A stretch of 64,000 nucleotides of DNA, taken from positions 1-64,000 of the forward strand of contig JAZDHD010000176.1 of NCBI GenBank assembly GCA_043806215.1. Reading direction: 5' to 3'. The notes under the pieces were generated by a model. It made no database searches and had not been told where the DNA came from. It was given only the letters and a program-made list of their open reading frames with translations. A program made the translations under genes and the position numbers. This DNA is from JAVHLK01 sp043806215 (GTDB taxonomy: Bacteria; Desulfobacterota; Desulfomonilia; Desulfomonilales; Desulfomonilaceae). Positions within the stretch are counted from its first letter, which is position 1; each line of letters starts with the position of its first letter. Positions 44,200 through 52,997 of this stretch are shown here, piece after piece.

Positions 44200-45223
44200 G
44201 ATGCCTCTCACCTCTGTTGCCGGCCGCATTGCTTTCAACCAGGATGTTTCCCTCGGCCGGCATTCCGATTTTCAAGGCGTGGTCCTCGTTGGGGATGGTA
44301 ATCTTTACCCGGTACACCTGCTTGATCCGTTCCTCCTTCGTCTGAACATTCTTTGGGGTAAACTCCGCCCGGGACGAGATGAACGTCAACTCTCCCGGAA
44401 ACTTCCTGCGGGGAAACGTGTCTATGGTGATCTCGGCTTCCTGTCCGAGCTTGAGCAACCCAAGTTTCGGTTCCCCTACATAGCCCTTGAGCCACACTTC
44501 ATCCAACTCGGCCACCGTTGCAACCGTTGCACCCGGGAGAATAACCTCTCCCACCTCGTTCGCCTTGACCAGAACGACCCCTGAGATCGGCGCGGCGAGA
44601 ACCGAATGCTGAATGTCCAATTCGATCTTGTCAAGTTCCCCTTTGGCTCTATCGAGCTTGTGCCGGGCCGCGCGTATCGCCTGTTCCCGGGGGCCCTTTT
44701 CCATCTCCCGCAAGCGCTCGGAAGCATTGTTGTACTCCTCGAGAGCCACTTTAAGACTCGTGTCGATGCGGTCGAACTGAGACGCGGATATGGCATGATC
44801 ACGGAACAGCTCGCTATATCGCTTGTGTTCATCCTTCGCGTTCTGCAATCGGCTTTCAGCCGCTTTCATCAGAGCCCGCGACATGGCTATCTGTTCCTCA
44901 CGCGTACCTTCCTCCAATTCGTCCAACACCGCCTTCGTGGCTGAGATCTCCGCTTGAGCAATCCTTTTGAGGGCATCGAGCGTATCCGTGTCCAATTCGG
45001 CAATGATTTGACCTTTCTTGACGCGGTCGCCCTCTTCGACATTCAGCGTCTTGATTTGGCCCGCTATGCGGAACGACAGGTCCACTTCCGTAGTCTCTAT
45101 GTTTCCACTGACGAATACCAGGCCTTCGGGTATCTCGGCCGGCCTGAGATAATACCATCCGACGGCCCCGGCCACCGCGGACACGAGAATCAATAGTCCG
45201 ACGACAATCTTTGCTTTGTTCAT
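44177..45223 (-). CDS. HlyD-family periplasmic adaptor protein
   Basis: 348 aa from the ATG at 45223 ('NKAKIVVGLLILVSAVAG'); ATGs at 45250 and 45265 are alternatives. One N-terminal membrane helix is followed by the lipoyl half-motif 'GNIETTEVDLSFRIAGQIKTLNVEEGDRVKK', a long coiled-coil hairpin (residues ~75-190) and the second lipoyl/beta-barrel part ('APISGVVLVKANEVGEVI'). This is the YhiI/EmrA-like adaptor that links an inner-membrane ABC exporter to an outer-membrane channel. No TolC-like gene is adjacent. Confidence 0.9.
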   Translation of the reverse strand: MNKAKIVVGLLILVSAVAGAVGWYYLRPAEIPEGLVFVSGNIETTEVDLSFRIAGQIKTLNVEEGDRVKKGQIIAELDTDTLDALKRIAQAEISATKAVLDELEEGTREEQIAMSRALMKAAESRLQNAKDEHKRYSELFRDHAISASQFDRIDTSLKVALEEYNNASERLREMEKGPREQAIRAARHKLDRAKGELDKIELDIQHSVLAAPISGVVLVKANEVGEVILPGATVATVAELDEVWLKGYVGEPKLGLLKLGQEAEITIDTFPRRKFPGELTFISSRAEFTPKNVQTKEERIKQVYRVKITIPNEDHALKIGMPAEGNILVESNAAGNRGERHRAKSKSQ

Positions 45224-45265
45224 TGCCCTGGTCCGCTCAAGATTCCACATCACTTTCCCGGTCAT

Positions 45266-45541
45266 GGTTCCCCGGAGTGGGGCCTCTTGATTCTAAGAGA
45301 TCCTCGGAATTGTGCAATGTCTTTCTCTGCGGGGGGGAAGGAAGCTTAGTAATTTTCGCGAATTGACCCAGGAGAAGGAGCTTATAGTAACTCCTAGGTT
45401 AATCAAAAAGGAATAAATTGATTAGTGGATGTCGGTTGTCTGCAATAGCTAAAATGATGATTTAATATTGACAGTGGCGAATTGTTATGATATCGACGCC
45501 CCGTGGACTATGGGCTGCGGGTTTGGTTACAGGAGTATTAA
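45266..45541. other. AT-rich intergenic promoter region
   Basis: This 276-bp gap separates the divergent exporter operon and the SWIM-SNF2 gene. Bases 45400-45495 are far richer in A/T than the surroundings, as expected for promoters. TTGACA occurs at 45468-45473, but the nearest TATGAT (45486-45491) is only 12 bases away, too close for a standard sigma-70 promoter. Confidence 0.4.
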
Positions 45542-48500
45542 ATGTTCGGAAAAGTGCTGGAATTTAAGAAGGGCGCATCAGGTGGGGCCCGGGGGGCAGA
45601 GCTTCCTGCAGACATAACACGCCAGTTTAACTCGGAAGTTCTGAAAAAGGGGTTACGGCTTGCTGCCGGCTCGCGAATTTCACACATTAACTTCGGAAGG
45701 GAATCGTACTTTGGTCTTATTTCAGATCCGGCAGGCAAGCCGGTAAACGTCCACGTTGTGCTTGATCCGGAAACCAAGATTCTGGCCCGGGCCACCTGCG
45801 GCTGCTTTCGGTCCTCTACGAGAACCTATTGTCATCACATCGTATCTTTCGTCCGCTACATTCTCCGGCCCGATCCGGATACGGGAAAGCTCCGCACGCT
45901 CGATGAGGACTTTCAAGAGAGCCTTTGGCATGAAATCAGCTGGTATGGTTACAGGAACTTCGGCGATTCCATTCTCGGATTCAAATGCCGCATTAACCAT
46001 GGAGGCGAAGGGCTGCGCATCTCGTTTTCCGACCGTTCGCAAGATGAGATCCTGGCTTTCATGCCGGGTGAGCGGCTGGTCGATGAATATCTTCACGAGT
46101 TTTTCGATATCATCCGCCGCGACCTGGACTCGACTCTGTTCAAGCGGATGTACGGCCGAAAACTCAAAGACCCCAATGTGCCTTCATTGCGACGCAGACC
46201 ATGGCAGTACTCCGAAGCGGAAGCGGAACTCAACCGACGCGGATTGAAATCCGGGAGGCAACACCTGGAGGACAGCATCTGGCATCGCATCGCCAAAGTC
46301 GGGTTTCTCTTGTCGGGGCGCACGGGAGGCGAATTCGTATTCAATTTCATGGAACACAAGCATGAACTCACCCTGGAGGCATTGGATGAAGAAGAGTCGG
46401 TCATCCTCCGCCTGGTGCCTCCGAGATCACACATTGGGTCGATTATAGAAACCGGAGAGAAGAAGGGTGCCATAGGAAGAGATCTACTCATACATTCCCG
46501 GCAGCTGGAAACCGGTTTCACGGTGGAACTGGACGAATCTTCTTCTCTGTGTATCACGCCGGTTGTGGAAAACCCGGATCCGGATGCGGATTCCTCCCGC
46601 GCGTTTCTGGACCGCACCCGGCTGGAGCAACAACTCTTTGGGAGCTACTACCTGTTTCCCGATCACGGGTTCTTTAGAATTGCGGTGAATTCGGGAGGCT
46701 TGCCGGCGGAGTACTTCTCACCACAGAAGAAGATCCTGATTCCCGCCCGGGAGATCACGTCTTTTCTTGAACAGCACGGAGACCTGTTGAGGAATGAGCC
46801 GCGGGTTTTTGTCGACGAATCCGTTCTCAATAGTGAAACCATCGACTCGTTCGACCAAATCACCTTGGACCACAAAGCGTTGGACGAGTCGGGTGTTGTG
46901 CTCGAAATTAGTTATGATTTCGGCAATATCCGAGTTCCTCTCCGGGATGTTTATGAAGCCAGAAAGAACAACCGGCGTTTTCTCGTGCACGGGGATAAGT
47001 GGATCGATACCTTCTCGCAGGAATTTTCGTGGCTGGACGGAATCGAGGAGAAGGCCCTCACCCGGGACAACACCCTCACTGTGGATAGAGCCGAGTACCT
47101 TAGGCTGTTGGCACTCCACGAACGTCCGGACAAGCGCTTTTCATCCGCCAGGGTCCGGTCTTGGTTTGAAAGCCTGGAGCAGCTCCAACCTACCGGACGG
47201 CTGCCGTCGATTCGTGCAATGAAAGGCAAACTGAGGGGCTATCAGCGGAATGGCTATGGTTGGCTCTGGTTTCTCTACGGAAATGGGTTGTCCGGTCTGT
47301 TGTGTGACGATATGGGGCTTGGCAAGACCCACCAGGTCATGGCCCTCATGACCGGTATCGTGCACAAAAAAGCGGCCGACATCGGCAAGATGAGGTTCCT
47401 CGTCATCTGCCCGACCACGGTTCTCAGCCATTGGAAAGAAAAGGTCATGCAGTACTGTCCCCGCCTCGATCCCTACATTTACCATGGTACGGATCGACAA
47501 TTCCAGGAAGGGTTTGCCGAGCACCTCCTGGTGGTCACGTCCTACGGCATCGCACTGCGTGACATCGAGATGCTCTCCGAGTACCGCTATGAACTGATCG
47601 TCCTTGACGAAGTTCAGGCAGTGAAGAACAAGTCCACCAAGACATACGCGGCCGTCAAGGCTCTCGACTCCGTTTGCACCATAGGTCTTACCGGAACGCC
47701 CATTGAGAACAGTGTTACCGATCTGAAATCCCTGTTCGATATCATTCTTCCAGGGTACCTGATGTCCGACTCTCTGTTTGACCGTCATTTCAGGGGGCCC
47801 ATCGAGGAAGAATCGGATGCGCACGTCAAGCAGAAGCTTTCCCGCATGATTCAACCGTTCACATTGCGGCGTAAGAAGGAACAAGTTCTCAAGGAGCTGC
47901 CGCCCAAAATCGAGGATTACCGTCATTGCTTGTTAAGTGCCGACCAGATACGCTTTTACAGGGACGTGGTGGAAAACCAGGGAACGGGGCTTGTGCAGGC
48001 TCTTAAGGATCCCGGTCAAAAAGTGCCCTACATGCACATATTCGCAGTCCTGAACTATCTCAAACAGATCTGCAATCATCCGGTCCTTCTCGAGAAAGAC
48101 TCCAGGAATTATCGAAAATATGCGTCGGGGAAATGGGATCTCTTCGTGGAACTCTTGGACGAGAGCCTCGGATCGGGCCAGAAAGTTGTCGTGTTCAGCC
48201 AGTACGTAAAGATGCTGGAACTCATGGAGTCCTATCTCCATGACCGTACCATCGATTTCGCAACGATTAAAGGCCACACGCGCAAACGTGCCGAAGCCAT
48301 CAAACGATTCAACACCGACCCTTCCTGTATGGTATTCACCGCATCGCTGAGGGCGGCAGGCCTGGGCATTGATTTGACGGGAGGCTCCGTGGTCATTCAC
48401 TATGACCGTTGGTGGAATTCGGCCCGCGAGGAGCAAGCCACGGACAGGGTTCACAGGATCGGTCAGATGCGAGGCGTGCAGGTGTTCAAGCTCATAACGG

Positions 48501-48640
48501 AGCATACGCTGGAGGAAAAGATCGACAAGATAATCACTAAGAAGATGCATCTCATGGAATCAGTGATCAAGCAGGACGACAAATCGCTCTTGAAACGCTT
48601 TTCCAGAGAAGATCTGATCGAACTCATGTCGTTTCAATAG
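45542..48640 (+). CDS. SWIM zinc-finger SNF2-family helicase
   Basis: 1032 aa. Residues ~80-100 form a SWIM motif ('CGC...CHH'), a C-x-C-xn-C-x-H zinc site. A long middle part (~110-540) is typical of bacterial SNF2 proteins with SNF2_assoc regions. The ATPase core starts near residue 565: 'LCDDMGLGKT', 'LDEVQAVKNK' (DEVQ in place of DEAH), 'GLTGTPIEN', then 'ASLRAAGLGIDLT' and 'ATDRVHRIGQ'. ATPase residues are intact. It probably translocates on double-stranded DNA; the role may be remodelling or repair. It is a single-gene unit. Confidence 0.92.
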   Translation: MFGKVLEFKKGASGGARGAELPADITRQFNSEVLKKGLRLAAGSRISHINFGRESYFGLISDPAGKPVNVHVVLDPETKILARATCGCFRSSTRTYCHHIVSFVRYILRPDPDTGKLRTLDEDFQESLWHEISWYGYRNFGDSILGFKCRINHGGEGLRISFSDRSQDEILAFMPGERLVDEYLHEFFDIIRRDLDSTLFKRMYGRKLKDPNVPSLRRRPWQYSEAEAELNRRGLKSGRQHLEDSIWHRIAKVGFLLSGRTGGEFVFNFMEHKHELTLEALDEEESVILRLVPPRSHIGSIIETGEKKGAIGRDLLIHSRQLETGFTVELDESSSLCITPVVENPDPDADSSRAFLDRTRLEQQLFGSYYLFPDHGFFRIAVNSGGLPAEYFSPQKKILIPAREITSFLEQHGDLLRNEPRVFVDESVLNSETIDSFDQITLDHKALDESGVVLEISYDFGNIRVPLRDVYEARKNNRRFLVHGDKWIDTFSQEFSWLDGIEEKALTRDNTLTVDRAEYLRLLALHERPDKRFSSARVRSWFESLEQLQPTGRLPSIRAMKGKLRGYQRNGYGWLWFLYGNGLSGLLCDDMGLGKTHQVMALMTGIVHKKAADIGKMRFLVICPTTVLSHWKEKVMQYCPRLDPYIYHGTDRQFQEGFAEHLLVVTSYGIALRDIEMLSEYRYELIVLDEVQAVKNKSTKTYAAVKALDSVCTIGLTGTPIENSVTDLKSLFDIILPGYLMSDSLFDRHFRGPIEEESDAHVKQKLSRMIQPFTLRRKKEQVLKELPPKIEDYRHCLLSADQIRFYRDVVENQGTGLVQALKDPGQKVPYMHIFAVLNYLKQICNHPVLLEKDSRNYRKYASGKWDLFVELLDESLGSGQKVVVFSQYVKMLELMESYLHDRTIDFATIKGHTRKRAEAIKRFNTDPSCMVFTASLRAAGLGIDLTGGSVVIHYDRWWNSAREEQATDRVHRIGQMRGVQVFKLITEHTLEEKIDKIITKKMHLMESVIKQDDKSLLKRFSREDLIELMSFQ

Positions 48641-48905
48641 TCCGACGGCGCAGGCCGCGGCAAGCGCCGGGAAGACGGAGGGCCGGGACACCCGCCCTTG
48701 AAGATGACGGGCATCCCGCGTTCCGCGGGACCCCACGAAACAGGTCTGAGGCTTCATGACAGGCACCGCAGCGGTGAGCGAAGCGAATCCCGCGTCCCGC
48801 GGGATCGAGAAAAGACCGCGAATCCCGCGTCCCGCGGGACGGTTCATCCCGCTGAAAGCGAGATTCACCACATCCTTGTGCGACCGTGTTTGTGAAACGG
48901 AGCAC
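48641..48905. repeat. GC-rich palindromic repeats and repeat tail
   Basis: The gap carries CCCGCGTTCCGCGGGACCCC (48715-48734), repeated CGCGTCCCGCGGGA strings (about 48791 and 48826), and a GTGAAACGGAGCACTTAGTG tail at 48892-48911 that matches the long dispersed repeat. No gene is supported. Confidence 0.65.
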
Positions 48906-49484
48906 TTAGTGACTTAAGGAAGTAACCTTTCCTATGGTCAGGCCGCGCCACAATCCTCGGCGGTCCTTTCTCGCTTCTTCCTCGAGCTGCCGGTACTGCA
49001 CAAACGTCACGTGCACATAGTCCCTGGTTACGAATCCCAATCCTTTTCGGATTATCTCCCCGTTGAGATCCTGGGATTCATCGGAGTCCGTAGGAATCAT
49101 GACATAGGCCAGCAGCCGATTCTTGTCATCATATTGGTCCCAGCGCCGGACCCACAGTTGGACCACCTTTTTGCTCACACGGGAGCGCACGAAACTCCTC
49201 GCCGTTTCCCACATCCTATTCGTCTGAATATATGCCAGAATCTCCGACCCCAACGTGCGGACTCTGTCCTTGTTGCGTGGAGACCCCACTCCAAGCAGTC
49301 GGACAACGACAACCTTGTCTTTCTTGACGAGCTTCAGCTTGAGCAAATTCGGTCCAACCACCTCCAGCACTTGGGCCTCATCGTAGAAAGCATACCTGGG
49401 ACTCGTCGCCGAAAAACAAACAGACCCCGGGACCAATGCAATCAGGAGGCCCCACAAACAGACGCGCAAACTATGGCCCACCAT
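48906..49484 (-). CDS. Secreted staphylococcal-nuclease-fold protein, active site degenerate
   Basis: 192 aa from the ATG at 49484 with GGGAGGG upstream. A signal peptide (~1-26, 'LWGLLIALVPGSVCFSA') leads to an SNase-like OB fold: 'AQVLEVVGPNLLKLKL', 'VRLLGVGSPR', 'LLAYVMI', 'LNGEIIRKGLGFV' and 'LEEEARKDRRGLWRG'. In active thermonucleases the first motif is D-G-D-T and the second R-x-x-G-I/V-D-A-P-E; here they read G-P-N-L and R-L-L-G-V-G-S-P-R. So the calcium-binding acids look lost and nuclease activity is doubtful. It may bind nucleic acid or another ligand in the envelope. Confidence 0.7.
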   Translation of the reverse strand: MVGHSLRVCLWGLLIALVPGSVCFSATSPRYAFYDEAQVLEVVGPNLLKLKLVKKDKVVVVRLLGVGSPRNKDRVRTLGSEILAYIQTNRMWETARSFVRSRVSKKVVQLWVRRWDQYDDKNRLLAYVMIPTDSDESQDLNGEIIRKGLGFVTRDYVHVTFVQYRQLEEEARKDRRGLWRGLTIGKVTSLSH

Positions 49485-49620
49485 ACTTCCCTCCCAAAAC
49501 ACATAAAAAAATCAGTCAGCACCGCCCCACTGTTCGTCCATAGTGTTTGCATGAGTCATTTGTCTTAGCCGTAACCGGCGAAATATGTACCATGACACAT
49601 TGAAACGAGACCGGCAACAA

Positions 49621-49905
49621 CTATTTTCTGCTTTGTACGATCTCCTTGAGGACCTTTGCCGCCGTGAATCGAGGGACTCTCATTGCCGGAATGGTCATTT
49701 CCATTCCCGTGCGGGGGTTGACTCCACGGCGTGATGCCATCTCGACCACCCGGAACGTACCGAGTGCGGATATCCGTATCTTTCCTTCGTCACTCTTCAA
49801 CGACGAATGCACTACGTCCACAAAGGTATCCAGAACTCTGCCGGCAGCCGTCTTCGTGATGTCGGCACGCTCGGAAATAAGAGCGATGATTTCGGGCTTT
49901 GTCAT
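49621..49905 (-). CDS. HU/IHF-family DNA-binding protein
   Basis: 94 aa from the ATG at 49905, which has AAGGAG upstream; upstream in-frame residues lack family similarity. Typical HU features are 'TKPEIIALISERADITKTAAGRVLD', 'IRISALGTFRVVEMASRRGVNPRTG' and the beta-arm region 'MEMTIPAMRVPRFTAAK'. It is a nucleoid-associated protein that bends DNA. It may be one of several HU paralogues. Confidence 0.92.
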   Translation of the reverse strand: MTKPEIIALISERADITKTAAGRVLDTFVDVVHSSLKSDEGKIRISALGTFRVVEMASRRGVNPRTGMEMTIPAMRVPRFTAAKVLKEIVQSRK

Positions 49906-50585
49906 ATAAGCGTCTCCTTCCAAGTTCCCACTTCGGATCAACGCACGGTTGCATCGATCAAGTGCGTTACGGAAATTCTCGAGATAATCCCCGATACGGT
50001 TTCCCGACAATCCTGCACCAACCCATCGGTCACGCTGCTGTGAGACCATCGGGTGTGTCGGCAAGATCGAAGGTCGGAGCCGGCTTAGTGCCGGCTCCTT
50101 GAACTGAGGCCGAAATGATCGGCCTGAATGATCGACCTCGAAACTGCGGGCTGTGGTAGTAATGGGGGCAGTATTGTGCAAGACACGAACCAAGACGCTC
50201 AAATCCTCCCTCATTCCTGATGTGACCGCTGCAAGGAGCCGGTGTGGAAAGTGGTCCGAGTCTTGCTTAGCCCGCAAAAACGGCTACATAGTGGACAGCA
50301 GGTGCCTATAAGGTTTACGTGCCCTGAGCCCCACACCGTTAGGTTCTCGCCCCCGGGTTTTGGGAATCTGCCCCCGCTGCCTCATTCTCCCCTAACATGT
50401 TGCGTGATCGGACTGAAGATGGTATACAGCGTCGGGGTGCGCGGATCCGTGTGAAGCGGCGTACCGGACAGACTCAATGGAAGTGGTTCATACGATCATT
50501 CACGGCCCTTGAAAATACCCAAGCCATGAATGTTCTCCGGGCCTGCAAGACAAATCCCGGCACAAGATGTAAAGGAATCTGACCG
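49906..50585. other. Long gap between HU and murA
   Basis: No gene is supported in about 680 bases. It contains a perfect hairpin at 50076-50098. Promoters for HU (minus) and murA (plus) should lie here. Bases 50300-50400 are rich in short C/G tracts with no clear repeat. Confidence 0.4.
50076..50098. other. Perfect hairpin in the HU upstream region
   Basis: GGAGCCGGC and GCCGGCTCC form a nine-base-pair stem with a five-base TTAGT loop. On the plus strand it is followed by TT, so a weak terminator or a leader hairpin is possible. It is 170 bases upstream of the HU start. Confidence 0.6.
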
Positions 50586-51851
50586 ATGCACAAGATCGTT
50601 ATTCGCGGCGGTGTGACGCTGAGCGGATCGGTCGAAATAAGTGGGTCCAAGAATGCTGCTCTCCCGCTAACCTGCGCGGCCCTGCTCACCACCGATGAGA
50701 TGACCTTTCACAAGGTACCCGTGCTGCGGGACATCCGCACGGTCAAGCAGCTGTTGCTGCAATTGGGTGTTCAACTGGACGACTTCACCCAGGGGTCGTT
50801 GAGGATAAAGGCCCGCGAGATCGCCGATCATACGGCGCCATACGAATTGGTCAAAACCATGAGGGCGTCGGTGCTGGTGTTGGGGCCTCTGATGGCGAGG
50901 GAAGGCCGTGCCGATGTGAGCCTTCCGGGAGGATGCGCGATCGGCGCCAGGCCCATAGACCAGCATCTCAAGGGTCTGGAAGCCATGGGAGCGGCCATAG
51001 ATCTCTGTGGAGGATACGTCCAGGCACGGTCGAAACGGCTCAAGGGGACCGATTTCACGTTCGATCTCAAGACGGTGACGGGCACGGAGAACCTGATGAT
51101 GGCCGCGGCTTTGGCAAAAGGTACGACGGTACTGAGAAACTGCGCCATTGAACCGGAAGTATCGGAACTTGCTCACGTCATCAACCGTATGGGCGGAAGC
51201 GTTGACGGAGCGGGGACGGACACCGTCGTCATCGAGGGAAAGGACCGACTCAACGGAATCGTCCACGAGGTCATGCCCGACCGCATAGAGGCCGGGACCT
51301 ATCTGATGGCCGGGGCGATCACTCGTGGGGACGTGACCGTTTCCCGGTGTGACCCGGCACACATCTCCTCGCTGTTGGAGAGTTTGGACGATGCCGGTCT
51401 GATACTGGACGTAGGAGAGCGGTCCGTCAGGGTATGCGCCAATGGACGTGTGAAGAGCCGGGACGTCGATACGAATCCGTATCCCGGTTTTGCAACGGAC
51501 TTTCAAGCCCAGTATATGGCGCTCATGGCCCTCGGAGATACACAGTGCCGAATCACTGAACGAGTGTTCGAAAACCGGTTCATGCATGTCCAGGAGTTGG
51601 TCCGTATGGGAGCCCGGATCCGGGTGTCAGGGAGGACGGCGATGGTCGACGGCGTACGGAAACTGTCCGGCGCGCATGTACAGGCAACGGATCTAAGGGC
51701 CAGTGCGTGCCTGATTATAGCCGGCCTCGCTGCGGAAGGCGTCACGGAGGTGCATCGGGTCTATCATTTGGATAGAGGGTACGAGTTCATCGAAAAGAAG
51801 CTGTGTCAACTCGGCGCGGATATCCGGCGGGAGAAAGACGACATGGTCTAG
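50586..51851 (+). CDS. murA: UDP-N-acetylglucosamine 1-carboxyvinyltransferase
   Basis: 421 aa, the normal length. It adds enolpyruvate from PEP to UDP-GlcNAc, the first committed step of peptidoglycan synthesis. Motifs are 'GSKNAALP', the catalytic loop 'LPGGCAIGARPIDQHL' with the active-site Cys at residue 117 (the fosfomycin target), 'VTGTENLMMAA', and 'TDFQAQYMALMALG'. The gene is followed after 160 bases, largely repeats, by hisB. Confidence 0.96.
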   Translation: MHKIVIRGGVTLSGSVEISGSKNAALPLTCAALLTTDEMTFHKVPVLRDIRTVKQLLLQLGVQLDDFTQGSLRIKAREIADHTAPYELVKTMRASVLVLGPLMAREGRADVSLPGGCAIGARPIDQHLKGLEAMGAAIDLCGGYVQARSKRLKGTDFTFDLKTVTGTENLMMAAALAKGTTVLRNCAIEPEVSELAHVINRMGGSVDGAGTDTVVIEGKDRLNGIVHEVMPDRIEAGTYLMAGAITRGDVTVSRCDPAHISSLLESLDDAGLILDVGERSVRVCANGRVKSRDVDTNPYPGFATDFQAQYMALMALGDTQCRITERVFENRFMHVQELVRMGARIRVSGRTAMVDGVRKLSGAHVQATDLRASACLIIAGLAAEGVTEVHRVYHLDRGYEFIEKKLCQLGADIRREKDDMV

Positions 51852-51894
51852 GGATAAGGGTGAAGGCGGCCTGGCCCCTGCCGAAGAGGGTGAC

Positions 51895-51965
51895 GTCCCT
51901 GCCCGTCATCTTCAGGGGCGGGCATGTCTTGGCTGCCGTCTCCCCGGCGAAGGCCGGGGTCCATG
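51895..51965 (+). repeat. Copy of the GC-rich CCCGTCATCTTC / GCGAAGGCCGGGGTCC repeats
   Basis: CCTGCCCGTCATCTTC here matches the 30-bp tandem unit at 32311, and CCCCGGCGAAGGCCGGGGTCC at 51942-51962 matches the elements near 35781 and 52666 (reversed). It fills the murA-hisB gap. Confidence 0.7.
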
Positions 51966-52010
51966 AAGCGAAGACCGGTCCAGACATTGGACTGAACAGG
52001 TACATACAAC

Positions 52011-52598
52011 GTGAGAACTGGACGGATCAACCGGAAAACCGCAGAGACCGATGTCGAAGTCAAGCTCGACCTCGATGGGTCGGGAAAAGCCTCGATATCT
52101 ACCCAAATCGGCTTCTTCGATCACATGCTGGACCATGTCGCGCGGCACGGCCTCTTTGATCTGGATGTCGCTGCAAAAGGCGACCTCCATGTGGATTATC
52201 ACCACACGGTGGAGGATGTCGGGTTGTGCATCGGGGACGCTTTGCGAAGCGCCGTCGGGGAAAAGAAAGGGATTCGTCGATACGGCTCGGCCGTGGTCCC
52301 CATGGATGAGGCATTGGCATCGGTGAATCTCGATCTGTCGGGTCGGCCGTTGCTCGTGTATGTCAACCCGTTGGCGAGCCGCAGCACGGGCCAATTCGAA
52401 CTTGATCTGGTACAGGTCTTTTTTCAGGCACTGGTCGACAGAGGGCGGATCACGCTGCATGCCGCGGTGCATACGGCGGAGAATCCGCATCATGCCGCGG
52501 AGGCCCTGTTCAAGGCGTTGGGAAGGGCTTTAAGGGAAGCGGTCGAAGAGGACCCGCGGGTCAAGGGCTTTCCCTCGACAAAAGGAATTCTGGAGTAG
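52011..52598 (+). CDS. hisB: Imidazoleglycerol-phosphate dehydratase
   Basis: 195 aa from a GTG at 52011. Family metal-binding motifs are intact: 'GFFDHMLDHVARHG', 'DYHHTVEDVGLCIGDAL', and the second-half 'HAAVHTAENPHHAAEALFKALG'. It dehydrates imidazole glycerol phosphate to imidazole acetol phosphate in histidine synthesis. It is the monofunctional form without phosphatase domain. hisH follows after a repeat-rich spacer. Confidence 0.95.
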   Translation: MRTGRINRKTAETDVEVKLDLDGSGKASISTQIGFFDHMLDHVARHGLFDLDVAAKGDLHVDYHHTVEDVGLCIGDALRSAVGEKKGIRRYGSAVVPMDEALASVNLDLSGRPLLVYVNPLASRSTGQFELDLVQVFFQALVDRGRITLHAAVHTAENPHHAAEALFKALGRALREAVEEDPRVKGFPSTKGILE

Positions 52599-52688
52599 GT
52601 TCGTCACGATTCCGGGGGCCGGTCCTGCAGCCATACCGCCTTGGTAGCGCCGGGACGATCCCTGGACCCCGGCCTTCGCCGGGGAGAC

Positions 52689-52768
52689 GACGGGCAGGGA
52701 CGCCCGTCCCACAAAGGCAGGAGGGGTGTCGGTGAGTTCTTCCGTAGCCCGGGCCTCCGTGCCCGGAG
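52689..52768 (+). repeat. 80-bp direct repeat, first copy
   Basis: It starts GACGGGCAGGGACGCCCGTC, itself an inverted repeat, and matches 52806-52885 at 78 of 80 positions. Confidence 0.85.
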
Positions 52769-52805
52769 ATGGGGAAGGCTCGCAGCTGCATGAGATCCGG
52801 AAGAT

Positions 52806-52885
52806 GACGGGCAGGGACGCCCGTCCCACAAAGGCAGGAGGCGTGTCGGTGAGTTCTTTCGTAGCCCGGGCCTCCGTGCCCGGAG
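52806..52885 (+). repeat. 80-bp direct repeat, second copy
   Basis: Second copy of the unit at 52689-52768, 117 bp downstream. The high identity implies a recent local duplication. Confidence 0.85.
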
Positions 52886-52997
52886 TTATTTCGGCGAACG
52901 CCCCGCAGTGACGCCGGGACGCTACCCTCTTGTAGGGGTCCCGCGCAGCGCGCGGGATGCCTGCCCTGGGCACCTGAACTAGGCAATCGAGGTATTG

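Larger units (their letters stand above)
52599..52997. repeat. Spacer with an 80-bp direct duplication
   Basis: No gene is supported. GGACCCCGGCCTTCGCCGGGG (52664-52684) is followed by two 80-bp copies at 52689-52768 and 52806-52885 that differ at two positions, both ending GGCCTCCGTGCCCGGAG. The spacer ends with GCGCAGCGCGCGGG-like palindromes before the hisH start. Confidence 0.75.

Noticed and set aside
45468..45491. Sigma-70 promoter TTGACA / TATGAT before the SWIM-SNF2 gene
   Set aside because: The spacer is only about 12 bases, too short for a standard promoter.
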